From 79-D21 sp022839995 (lineage in GTDB: Bacteria > Synergistota > Synergistia > Synergistales > 79-D21): a DNA stretch of 20,633 nt. Of this stretch, positions 14,573 through 20,633 are shown one piece after another. Within the stretch, counting starts at the first letter, position 1. Each line of letters starts with the position of its first letter. A program made the position numbers and the translations under genes. Where the stretch lies: positions 1 to 20,633 of the forward strand of contig JALHIN010000032.1 in NCBI GenBank assembly GCA_022839995.1. The letters are read 5' to 3'. The notes beneath the pieces are model-generated. The model did not search any database and had not been told where the DNA came from. It saw only the letters and a program-made list of their open reading frames with translations.

Positions 14573-16289
14573 ATGTCTTCCTCTCCCTTCCGAGCCAAAG
14601 CTCGCTATTCTTTCTCAAACGTCGGGCCAGGAGGCTGTAGCCCATCCGCACCAGGACATTGGTGACAAGAAGAATGACGGACATGGCGGCCGCCGGTGCG
14701 ATGTCCCCCGCGTCCTCCATGTTGACGATCGCCAGCGCTGCCGGTTTAAAGGAAGGCGGATAGAGGAAAACCACCGCCGAAATGGTGACCATGGCGTTGA
14801 CGAAGAAATAGGACCCGATCTCGAGCAGCACGGGAAGACAAAGCGGGAGAGTCACCTTCCGGAAGGTCCTGGAAAGGGGAACCCCGAGGGAGGCCGAGAC
14901 GGACTCGAAAGCCGGGTCCAGTAGGCGCATGGCCGTCACGGCGGTCAGGAAGGGGACCGAGAGAAAGTGGACGACATTGGCGGCGACGAGGATCCATGGC
15001 GTGCCATAGAGCGCATTCAGCGGGTTCGCGATCGTGAAGCCCCCGGGGAACTCGAACGCCGGGCGGTTGAAGAGGAAAATGTACGAAAGCCCGATCACCA
15101 GCCCCGGGAGGGCCAGCGGAAGCAGGGCCAGGAAGCGGGCCGTTTCCCTTATCGGCCTGGGGCTTCGGGTCTTTTCGACCAGGTAGGCGCCCCCGAAAGC
15201 GGCCGCCGTGCCGAACACCGCGGTCAGGACCGCAACCAGGAGGCTGTTCCGGTAACTCTCAAACCCGTATCCCGCAACATTTCGGAAGGTGAAATGGTCC
15301 AGGGTGAGGCTCATGTTGTAGGGCCAGGTTTTCACCAGCGCGGCCACGAGGACGGCCCCCACGACGGCCAGGGACAGGCCTCCCGCGAGAGTGCACCAGG
15401 AAGCGGCCAGGAGGTCGGCAAACCGGTTTGGGGAAGGTTTCACCGGGACGGTGCTGGAGGAAAGGGTGGCGGACTGGAGCCTGGAAACCCACCGCTCCGC
15501 CAGGAAGGCCGCCACGGCGGGGCCCAGGAGAAGAAGCCCGATGACGGCCCCCATGGACAGGTCCTGCTGCCCGATGACCTGCTTGTAGATGTCCGTTGCG
15601 AGGACGTTGAAATTCCCGCCGACGACTTTCGGCGCCCCGAAATCGGTGAAACTCAGGGTGAAACCCACGAAGAAAGCGTTCAGGAGGGCATACCGGAGAC
15701 CCGGGAGCGTGATCGTCCAGAACCGCCTCAACCGTCCGGCCCCCAGGATCTCCGCTGCCTCGTAGAGCCGCCTGTCGCTGATTTCCAGGGCTGCGCACAG
15801 GATCAGGAAAGCCTGCGGGAACACGTACAGGATCTCCGCGAGGACGATCCCCGTCGCCCCGTAAAGCCCGATGTTCCATCCCAGGGCCGTGACGAGCCCC
15901 TTGTTCCCGAAGAGATAGACCAGGGCGATACCGTGCATCATCGTGGGCGCGAAGAGCGGCATGAGGGCCAGGCCGCGGGCCAGGGACTTCCCCGGCATCG
16001 TGGTCCTGCAGACGGAAAGGGCCGTCAGGAGGGCCGCCAAGCACGCGACGGAAGAGGAAACGACCGAAACCCACAGGCTGTTCCAGAACGACCGGCGCAG
16101 GCCCGGATCCGAAAGGTAGACGGTAAGCCGATCGAACCCCGACAGCCCGTCACCTTCCCCGGAAAAGGCCTTGGCAAGAAGCTCCGCAATGGGAGCGAAA
16201 ACGAACACGGCCAGGAGAGCCAGGAAAAAAGCCGCCAGGGCCGTTTGGAAGAACTCGTCGGTTCCGAGAGGATGGCGGTTTCCTTTCAT
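14559..16289 (-). CDS. phnU: Fused double ABC permease for 2-aminoethylphosphonate
   Basis: The 576-residue protein contains two binding-protein-dependent permease domains in one chain, with about 12 hydrophobic segments. The two ATPase-contact EAA loops are EAAEILGAGRLRRFWTITLP (about 177-196) and SVSASLGVPLSRTFRKVTLP in the second half. A hydrophilic linker (LSSSTVPVKPSPNRF) joins the halves. This fused arrangement matches the PhnU2-type AEP permeases rather than separate PhnU and PhnV. The start shares ATGA with the ATPase stop. The long antisense open frames across this gene are composition artefacts. Confidence 0.93.
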   Translation of the reverse strand: MKGNRHPLGTDEFFQTALAAFFLALLAVFVFAPIAELLAKAFSGEGDGLSGFDRLTVYLSDPGLRRSFWNSLWVSVVSSSVACLAALLTALSVCRTTMPGKSLARGLALMPLFAPTMMHGIALVYLFGNKGLVTALGWNIGLYGATGIVLAEILYVFPQAFLILCAALEISDRRLYEAAEILGAGRLRRFWTITLPGLRYALLNAFFVGFTLSFTDFGAPKVVGGNFNVLATDIYKQVIGQQDLSMGAVIGLLLLGPAVAAFLAERWVSRLQSATLSSSTVPVKPSPNRFADLLAASWCTLAGGLSLAVVGAVLVAALVKTWPYNMSLTLDHFTFRNVAGYGFESYRNSLLVAVLTAVFGTAAAFGGAYLVEKTRSPRPIRETARFLALLPLALPGLVIGLSYIFLFNRPAFEFPGGFTIANPLNALYGTPWILVAANVVHFLSVPFLTAVTAMRLLDPAFESVSASLGVPLSRTFRKVTLPLCLPVLLEIGSYFFVNAMVTISAVVFLYPPSFKPAALAIVNMEDAGDIAPAAAMSVILLVTNVLVRMGYSLLARRLRKNSELWLGRERKTYAAN

Positions 16290-17275
16290 GCCCCGATGGG
16301 AAGCGAATCGAAGGAAAGACAGTGTTCGGGAGGGAGGAAAATGGTCACGGCACTGCCATGGCCGATCTCCTTCTCCTTCAGGAGGGACGCTGGGACGTCA
16401 GCCACCAGCTGGGTCTCCCCGCTGCCGAGCAGCAGGCGGCAGGAAGCTCCCCGGAATTCGATCTCCCGGACCTCCGCCGGCAATCCCATTTCGTCTGCCG
16501 AAAAAACGCGGACGTGTTCCGGCCGTATCGCCGTGATTCTTCCAGCGGCCTCGAGGAAGTTCACGGCCCCCACGAAATCCGCCACGAAGGGGTTTGCCGG
16601 GCGGTCGTAAATTTCCATGGGCGCCCCCCTCTGCATGACCACGCCGTCTTTCATCACCACGACCTCGTCGGCGATCGAGAGGGCCTCCTCCTGGTCGTGG
16701 GTCACCATGACCGTCGTGACCCCCAGCCGTTCCTGCAAACTCCGGAGTTCCCTGCGAAGCCTCAGGCGGACCTTCGCATCCAGGGCACTGAGGGGCTCGT
16801 CGAGGAGCAGCAGTTCGGGAGAAGGGGCCAGGGCCCTGGCAAGGGCGACGCGCTGCTGCTGGCCGCCCGACAGTTGCGAAGGGTACCGGTCCGCCTCTTC
16901 CTCAAGCCCGACCAGGCCCAGCATCTCGTCGACCCTTTTCCTGGCCTTTCCGGGGCTCATCCCCCTGGATCCCAACCCGTAGGCGATGTTTTCCCTTGCC
17001 GTCAGGTTGGGAAAGAGGGCATAGGACTGGAAGACGATGCCGAAACCGCGCACCGAGGGGGGAAGGGTGGTGATATCCCGGCTGCCGAGAAAAACCCGCC
17101 CGGAGTCCGGCTTTTCCAGCCCTGCGATCGTCCTGAGGAGAGTCGTCTTTCCGCACCCGCTGGGACCGAGGAGGCACGTGAAGCGCCCCTGCGGCACCTC
17201 GATCGAGACGGAGGACAGGGCCTTTACGGGACCGTAAGATTTACAGATTTCAAGAAGCCGTAGTGAACGAACCAT
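16286..17275 (-). CDS. phnT: ABC transporter ATPase for 2-aminoethylphosphonate
   Basis: The 329-residue ATPase is of the PotA/FbpC type. It has Walker A GPSGCGKT (37-44), Q-loop Gln83 in FQSYALFPNLTARENIAYGL, signature LSGGQQQRVALARAL from 135, Walker B LLLLDEP (Asp159, Glu160), and switch His193 in VTHDQEEAL. Residues after about 235 form a TOBE-like regulatory domain beginning FLEAAGRITAIRPEHVRVF. It energises the fused permease and is the first gene of the operon. The ATG is preceded by GGAGAGCGCAGG. Confidence 0.93.
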   Translation of the reverse strand: MVRSLRLLEICKSYGPVKALSSVSIEVPQGRFTCLLGPSGCGKTTLLRTIAGLEKPDSGRVFLGSRDITTLPPSVRGFGIVFQSYALFPNLTARENIAYGLGSRGMSPGKARKRVDEMLGLVGLEEEADRYPSQLSGGQQQRVALARALAPSPELLLLDEPLSALDAKVRLRLRRELRSLQERLGVTTVMVTHDQEEALSIADEVVVMKDGVVMQRGAPMEIYDRPANPFVADFVGAVNFLEAAGRITAIRPEHVRVFSADEMGLPAEVREIEFRGASCRLLLGSGETQLVADVPASLLKEKEIGHGSAVTIFLPPEHCLSFDSLPIGA

Positions 17276-17343
17276 CCTGCGCTCTCCCCTTTCCCAAAGT
17301 ATCGGGGGAACTCTCGTGCAGTCCGATCCTACCGGCTTTCCAT

Positions 17344-17363
17344 TTCAGTTTTATTCAGTTTTT
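17344..17363 (-). promoter_or_regulatory. Tandem 10-bp repeat upstream of the phn operon
   Basis: Two adjacent copies of TTCAGTTTT(A/T), plus-strand reading, lie at 17344-17353 and 17354-17363, 69-88 bases upstream of the phnT ATG. The spacing is one helical turn, as in many operators, and the tract is much more AT-rich than its surroundings. A plausible -35 (TTAACG) lies just upstream on the minus strand, but I find no convincing -10, so whether this is an operator, an AT-rich promoter element or chance is open. Confidence 0.35.
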
Positions 17364-17398
17364 TTCTACATGTTCGTTAAAACGCCCTCGTTCGGTAA

Positions 17399-17656
17399 CC
17401 GCCGGCGTCCCCTTCGCGGGGTTCTCCATTTCGTTCAAGTACGGCCAGGTCCAAAAAATGCTGCGGCGGCTCCCTCTACGTGTACCGCTCCTTCGCCCGG
17501 CTCCTGGAAGACGACAAGCAGGAGTGGAGCGGCTACTGCCTCTTCTGCGAAACCGAAACCCACGGAACCGACCCGGACCGCGTGACCCGCTACCGCAACG
17601 AGATGGCCCGGGCCCTGGAAAACTGGAAGCTGCACCTCAAAAAGACCGGCGAGTGA
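17399..17656 (+). pseudogene. Frameshifted or truncated small Cys-rich protein gene
   Basis: From 17459 to the TGA at 17654-17656 the frame encodes a convincing 65-residue tail: CCGGSLYVYRSF, then DDKQEWSGYCLFCETETHG, then a basic amphipathic helix ending WKLHLKKTGE. Nearly all third positions are G or C, the pattern of real genes here. The frame has no usable ATG, GTG or TTG start and is closed by a TAA at 17396-17398. A one-base change in the A6 run at 17453-17458 would join it to the equally coding-like stretch GFSISFKYGQVQK in the other frame. Alternatively, dropping one C after the ATG at 17458 gives M-CGGSLYVYRSF. Two Cys clusters and a His suggest a small zinc-ribbon-like domain. It is either a decayed gene or a sequencing indel. 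Confidence 0.55.
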
Positions 17657-17721
17657 AAGGCGACATTCCGGCAAGATTCTCCTGAGGACGACGCCGGATG
17701 TCTTCATACGCTCAAGATCTA

Positions 17722-17744
17722 AATCTGGCCCCATTCTCCTTTTC
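17722..17744 (-). repeat. Degenerate copy of the GGGGTCAGA-type end motif
   Basis: The plus-strand stretch starting AATCTGGCCCCATTCTCC aligns without gaps to the right end and outer flank of the MITE-like element (5030-5052) at 15 of 23 positions, including TCTG, CCCC and TTTTC. Seven of the eight differences are transitions. No partner inverted copy is close by, so it could be a decayed single end. Confidence 0.35.
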
Positions 17745-17789
17745 CCAAGAGTAATCTTAGTGGAAGCTTGCTTTCGGCCGCACAATTGG

Positions 17790-17803
17790 CAGTTTCCAAA
17801 CTG
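17790..17803 (+). promoter_or_regulatory. 14-bp dyad just upstream of a promoter, candidate operator
   Basis: CAGTTT and AAACTG form a perfect inverted repeat around a CC centre, ending 4 bases before the TTGACA of the next promoter. This is a typical location for an activator or repressor site. The regulator is unknown. Confidence 0.4.
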
Positions 17804-17807
17804 TTGC

Positions 17808-17836
17808 TTGACACCTTAATTCATTTCCGTTAGAAG
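17808..17836 (+). promoter_or_regulatory. Sigma-70-type promoter for the unknown three-gene cassette
   Basis: A perfect TTGACA (17808-17813) is separated by 17 bases from TAGAAG (17831-17836, 4 of 6 to TATAAT). The -10 is about 40 bases before the ATG at 17877, giving a short leader that contains the GGAGGA ribosome site. This is one of the strongest promoter matches in the window. Confidence 0.7.
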
Positions 17837-17876
17837 TCTGTTGAATGGTTGAAAACATTTGAGAGGAGGAGATTCA

Positions 17877-18278
17877 ATGAAGAAGATTACCGCCCTGATC
17901 GCCGCCTTCCTTGTCGTTTTTTCCATCACTCCTGCCATGGCACAAACCATAGATTTATCGGGACCCTGGATCCTGAATTTCCCCCAGGGCCAGGGCATGG
18001 CTGTTTTGCAGCAAGGCGGGTTATTTGGCCAGGTAACAATCCCTTACCCCCCGAGTCCTGGAGGCACTCTAACCTTCAACGTGAAATTGCTTTCCGACCC
18101 CTCTTATGTCGTTCGTGGCAACAACATCACTTTCCATACCACGACCGCTCCCGGAATCCAGTTTTTCATGATGAACCTCAGTAGCAGCAGCAATGGGGTT
18201 GCCTGGATCGTTCCCCATGCCGGAGCCGATGTCACCATCCTGAATCTTTCTCAGCAGAAGGCTGTGGCTCACCGCTAG
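17877..18278 (+). CDS. Small exported protein of unknown function
   Basis: The 133-residue product starts at an ATG with a strong GAGAGGAGGA site and has a clear signal peptide cut near residue 22 (AMA). The mature part of about 110 residues is rich in Gly, Ser, Thr and Pro, and alternates short hydrophobic strands: DLSGPWILNF, GMAVLQQGGLFGQVTIPY, LTFNVKLL and GNNITFHTTT. This pattern would suit a small beta-barrel or lipocalin-like fold (inference only). It has no Cys and no recognised domain. It is the first gene downstream of the promoter at 17808-17836. In-frame TTG at 17859 is a poorer start. Confidence 0.8.
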   Translation: MKKITALIAAFLVVFSITPAMAQTIDLSGPWILNFPQGQGMAVLQQGGLFGQVTIPYPPSPGGTLTFNVKLLSDPSYVVRGNNITFHTTTAPGIQFFMMNLSSSSNGVAWIVPHAGADVTILNLSQQKAVAHR

Positions 18279-18328
18279 GCGACGTCCTTTCCAACGGAAT
18301 AGGCTGTTTCAGTTGAGGAGGTGCCGGA

Positions 18329-18772
18329 TTGTCTGAAGAGAAGATTTTGCGCAAGGTACAAGAACAGATCAAGGATTTGCCCGGCATGTTCGAGAGGAAG
18401 AAGGATGTTTTTTGCCTTGATGTCGTAATCGCCGAGAGAAAAGCCTTCCTTTCCAGGCAGAAACTTTCCTACACGGCCCGTTTCCGGGTGGACGAAGCCA
18501 ACAGGGAAGTGACCTTCACCGAAAAGCTGGAAGAAAGAAAGTCGGGCCTTGGAGCAGGGGGGACGGACGAGTTCAGTCCGGGCTTCAGCTTCAAAAAGAC
18601 CAGCACGAACTCGACAATGGAGGGACTTGAAGGAGTGATCGATGAGCAATCGAATCTTTTTGGCAAGCAATACTCCTACACGTTCGACTATAAGAAAGTT
18701 CGATCCGCGGTAAAACAGGCGGCCGAATCGGAAGGGTTTTCCTTCCGGTATAAAATCTGGGGCAAACTTTAA
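18329..18772 (+). CDS. Cytoplasmic protein of unknown function
   Basis: The 147-residue protein begins at a TTG with a GAGGAGG site 7-8 bases upstream. It has no signal peptide or membrane segment and is highly charged. The N-terminal 25 residues (SEEKILRKVQEQIKDLPGMF) look helical. The rest has an antiparallel-strand pattern (KLSYTARFRVDEANREVTFTEKLEERKSG), a flexible Gly/Ser/Thr section, and a final helix-strand unit ending FSFRYKIWGKL. I do not recognise the family. It lies 50 bases after one exported unknown and 68 before another, in the same direction, so co-expression is likely. Confidence 0.75.
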   Translation: MSEEKILRKVQEQIKDLPGMFERKKDVFCLDVVIAERKAFLSRQKLSYTARFRVDEANREVTFTEKLEERKSGLGAGGTDEFSPGFSFKKTSTNSTMEGLEGVIDEQSNLFGKQYSYTFDYKKVRSAVKQAAESEGFSFRYKIWGKL

Positions 18773-18840
18773 GCCCATCGTGGCACACCGGATAGCAGCA
18801 GGACAATAGACCTGCACAAATCACCAGGAGGGATTTTCTG

Positions 18841-19224
18841 ATGAAGTTTAAGCAGACAATGGGTCTTTTTTTCGCACTGCTTATGCTTGCCTTGGCCGTT
18901 TCGGTTGCGGCCGCCTCGGGCCCCTATACCGTTTATGCTTCGGTCACCACCGGAAGCGGGGCGGTACAGGCCAAGCTGGTGCCGGGAGAGTTCACGGTCC
19001 CTGCCGGGAAAACGGCTTCCATCGTCAAGTTCCAGCACGATGACCCCAACAGCGGTTATCACAGCGAAAAGCTGGGGAAAAACATTTACTCGGTTACACA
19101 AAACGCCTACATGGTGGATGCGAGTGGGAATCCCCTATTCCAGCTCCCTCCAGGCGTATACCGGTTTTTTGTGGGCGGTTCTCCCGGAGCCACCGGCATT
19201 CTTGTCTATAACCTGAATCCCTGA
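18841..19224 (+). CDS. Small exported protein of unknown function
   Basis: The 127-residue product has a strong AGGAGGG site, a signal peptide cut near residue 25 (VAAA) and a mature domain of about 100 residues. Segments such as GPYTVYASVTTGSG, GEFTVPAGKTASIVKFQHDD and PPGVYRFFVGGSPGATGILVYNL look like an all-beta sandwich in which the PPGVYRF turn precedes the last strands. There is no Cys in the mature part and no family that I recognise. It closes the three-gene cassette and is followed by a hairpin at 19242-19275. Confidence 0.8.
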   Translation: MKFKQTMGLFFALLMLALAVSVAAASGPYTVYASVTTGSGAVQAKLVPGEFTVPAGKTASIVKFQHDDPNSGYHSEKLGKNIYSVTQNAYMVDASGNPLFQLPPGVYRFFVGGSPGATGILVYNLNP

Positions 19225-19241
19225 TCATAAGAAGCGTTTTT

Positions 19242-19275
19242 CGTGGGGGTCAGACCTTTTCCCCTGGCCCCCGCG
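19242..19275 (+). terminator. Stem-loop between convergent genes, built on a GGGGTCAGACC motif
   Basis: CGTGGGGGTCAG (19242-19253) pairs with CTGGCCCCCGCG (19264-19275) over 12 positions, two of them G-U wobbles, around a 10-base loop. The wobbles pair only in plus-strand RNA. The left arm contains the same GGGGTCAGACCTTT sequence as the ends of the element at 4929-5040. It lies 17 bases after the last cassette gene and 4 bases before the methyltransferase stop, where a terminator is expected. Confidence 0.65.
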
Positions 19276-19279
19276 GCTC

Positions 19280-19954
19280 CTAGGCTCCCTTTTCAAAGAC
19301 CGCAAAGAGGCTCGATTCGTCGACCTCTTCGATGCGGCAGGCGCAACCGACCCTATTCCCCAGTTCGGCCAGGTCGCCGGCGGAGAAGGTCGTCGCCGTA
19401 AAACCGTCCTTGCAGGCGATTACCCCGTCTCTCGTTTTTTCCATGTCGATTTCCCCGAGGAGCCCCCTGGAAGCCTGCTCCTGGAACCAGGCCAGCCGAG
19501 TCTCCCAGAACCTGGGACTATAGGAACTGAAAAAGGCCTTTCCTCCCGGCTTCAGGGCATCCATGGCCCTGCGGACGAGATCCAGGGGATCGCCCTTTAT
19601 CGCGGACAGCCCGTTCTGGAGGCAGAGGACGATGTCGAACTCGTTCCTGAAATCGATGCAGTGGGCGTCCATGACCAAAAGCGAGCAGTTTGGGAACTCT
19701 TTCAGGTATTCCCTTCCGAAGGCGACCGTATCCTCGGAAACGTCGACCCCGACGATCGACCCGGCGTAGGGAGCCAGTTCCTTCATGATGCGGCCATAAC
19801 CCGCGCCGAGTTCCAGGATCCGCTCGGTCCCCCGAAGGCTCTTTCGCACGAACTCGATTTCCGCCTCCAGGTATTGCCGGACCCTCTCGATCCCCGTTTC
19901 GTAAACCTGGAATAGCTTCGAAGCGTTCAGCTTGTCGGCGTAATAGTTCTGCAT
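19280..19954 (-). CDS. Class I SAM-dependent methyltransferase
   Basis: The 224-residue protein has a Rossmann methyltransferase core: motif I ILELGAGYGRIMKEL (46-60), IVGVDVSEDTVAFG with the ribose-binding Asp, VMDAHCIDF, then FDIVLCLQNGLSAI and LKPGGKAFFSSYS. The N-terminal 40 residues (NYYADKLNASKLFQVYETG) form a helical cap seen in small-molecule methyltransferases. The substrate cannot be deduced. The ATG at 19954 is 14 bases after the upstream gene's stop, with GGGGGGCACG before it. The open frame continues upstream to 20509, but that part is a shadow of the neighbour. Confidence 0.9.
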   Translation of the reverse strand: MQNYYADKLNASKLFQVYETGIERVRQYLEAEIEFVRKSLRGTERILELGAGYGRIMKELAPYAGSIVGVDVSEDTVAFGREYLKEFPNCSLLVMDAHCIDFRNEFDIVLCLQNGLSAIKGDPLDLVRRAMDALKPGGKAFFSSYSPRFWETRLAWFQEQASRGLLGEIDMEKTRDGVIACKDGFTATTFSAGDLAELGNRVGCACRIEEVDESSLFAVFEKGA

Positions 19955-19968
19955 CGTGCCCCCCGGCC

Positions 19969-20460
19969 TCAGAGCGTAAAGGCTTCCCTGAAGGCCTTCA
20001 GCGCTTCGTTCAGCGCCTGGAGGAACAGCGGCCCGGCGTTCGTCGAGGCATCCCCGACGGCCTTGCCCTCGAACCTCCGGCTGAACGGCGAACCTTCCTT
20101 CGAGACGATCTCGACGTTCGCGAAAGCCGTCACGGCCATCTTTCGATTGAAGAAGGCCACCGTGCCCATCACCCGGCTCATTTCCAGCCTGACCATCGCC
20201 CCGTAATTCCAGTTCCCCGCCGTTATCTCCTGGGACATCCTGCTTTGGGCCTGCGCCGCGTTCTGGCTCGCGACGACCGCGGGCAGGATCGTGTAACCGG
20301 GAAATTCCGAGGCGAAGGCCTCCGAAATGGCCTGGACCACCGCGCTGTTCGCCTTCACCGGCTCCACGGGGACGACCACGAGACCGACGTTCCCGGCGAA
20401 AGCCGCACCGGCAAGAGCGAGGGTCACTACCACCGCGAGCAAAAGGCCTCTTTTCATCAT
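19969..20460 (-). CDS. Small exported protein of unknown function
   Basis: The product of 163 residues (162 if the second ATG is used) has a signal peptide cut near residue 22 (AFA). The mature sequence opens with a beta strand (NVGLVVVPVEPV), then AVVQAISEAFASEFPGYTILPAVV, and ends with a long helix (LFLQALNEALKAFREAFTL). The pattern resembles periplasmic domains that alternate short strands and helices, but I recognise no family. GGGAGGGG precedes the two tandem ATGs; the second (20457) has the better spacing. The promoter is at 20531-20559. It is probably co-transcribed with the methyltransferase. Confidence 0.8.
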   Translation of the reverse strand: MMKRGLLLAVVVTLALAGAAFAGNVGLVVVPVEPVKANSAVVQAISEAFASEFPGYTILPAVVASQNAAQAQSRMSQEITAGNWNYGAMVRLEMSRVMGTVAFFNRKMAVTAFANVEIVSKEGSPFSRRFEGKAVGDASTNAGPLFLQALNEALKAFREAFTL

Positions 20461-20530
20461 TACCCCTCCCGTCTTTGAACTTTCCAGGGAAAGCAGGCAG
20501 GTTGCCCATTGTCTGGTGTGATTTCTTTTA

Positions 20531-20559
20531 ATTATAGGTGATTAGTCCCTATTTGGCAC
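20531..20559 (-). promoter_or_regulatory. Sigma-70-type promoter for the exported protein and methyltransferase genes
   Basis: On the minus strand a perfect TATAAT (20531-20536) lies 17 bases from GTGCCA (20554-20559, 4 of 6 to TTGACA). It is about 70 bases upstream of the ATG, in an AT-rich stretch. The remaining bases to the window edge show no gene. Confidence 0.6.
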
Positions 20560-20633
20560 AAAGGGTACAAAGTCACAGACATACTGACAGAGAACAGGGA
20601 AGATATCCGTCCTTCGATTGTTGTATCGGAATT

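Noticed and set aside
14967..16610. 547-codon plus-strand open frame antisense to the phn permease
   Set aside because: The translation is rich in Arg, Gly, Glu, Gln and Pro with no domain, while the minus strand encodes a clear permease. It is a GC-rich shadow.
1..20633. tRNA, rRNA or CRISPR array
   Set aside because: No cloverleaf-like sequence, rRNA signature or regularly spaced repeats were seen on either strand.

Overview
The window is GC-rich bacterial DNA, densely packed with genes on both strands. Several things point to a Gram-negative cell. There is a tripartite TRAP transporter with a signal-peptide-bearing binding protein, an ABC transporter whose binding protein has a cleavable signal peptide, and several small exported proteins. 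Gene content and the intergenic GGGGTCAGACC motifs would suit a deltaproteobacterial (Desulfobacterota-type) genome or a relative, but no marker gene fixes the taxonomy. Non-ATG starts (GTG, TTG) look common, and for several genes they are the best-supported start.

Layout. Positions 2-79 hold the end of an unidentified gene. An exported PDZ protein (232-1332) and a UspA-type universal stress protein (1446-1898) follow on the plus strand and end at a perfect bidirectional terminator (1903-1946). On the minus strand, reading from 6211 down to 1966, are a small exported superoxide-reductase-like domain protein, a DUF4213/DUF364 protein, a DUF498/Mth938-fold protein, an ornithine/alanine-racemase-family enzyme and a secreted serpin. 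A 112-bp MITE-like inverted-repeat element (4929-5040) lies between the DUF364 and DUF498 genes and supplies the stop codon of the former. A small cupin (6375-6719, plus) converges on a dctP-dctQ-dctM TRAP operon (9487 to 6742, minus); both stop codons lie in one shared hairpin. A class I aminotransferase (9634-10815, plus) diverges from the TRAP operon, and a GNAT acetyltransferase (11383 to 10853, minus) faces it.

The best-defined system is the minus-strand 2-aminoethylphosphonate (AEP) operon from 17275 to 11543. It encodes an ABC ATPase, a fused double permease, phosphonoacetaldehyde hydrolase (PhnX), AEP-pyruvate transaminase (PhnW) and a periplasmic binding protein. Genes overlap or are separated by 10 bases, so translation is probably coupled. 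Together they would import AEP, transaminate it to phosphonoacetaldehyde (making alanine from pyruvate), and cleave the C-P bond to acetaldehyde and phosphate.

Upstream of the operon, 17276-17876 contains a tandem repeat that may be regulatory, a frameshifted remnant of a small Cys-rich protein gene, a degenerate copy of the repeat motif, and a good sigma-70-type promoter with a 14-bp dyad just above its -35 box. That promoter drives three plus-strand genes of unknown function (17877-19224), two of them exported. The window ends with a minus-strand pair: a small exported protein (20460 to 19969) and a SAM-dependent methyltransferase (19954 to 19280).

The observations most worth a second look are the 13-bp perfect hairpin at the start of dctQ, the family of GGGGTCAGACC-type motifs, the frameshifted Cys-rich ORF, the three-gene unknown cassette, and the superoxide-reductase-like protein lacking an iron ligand.
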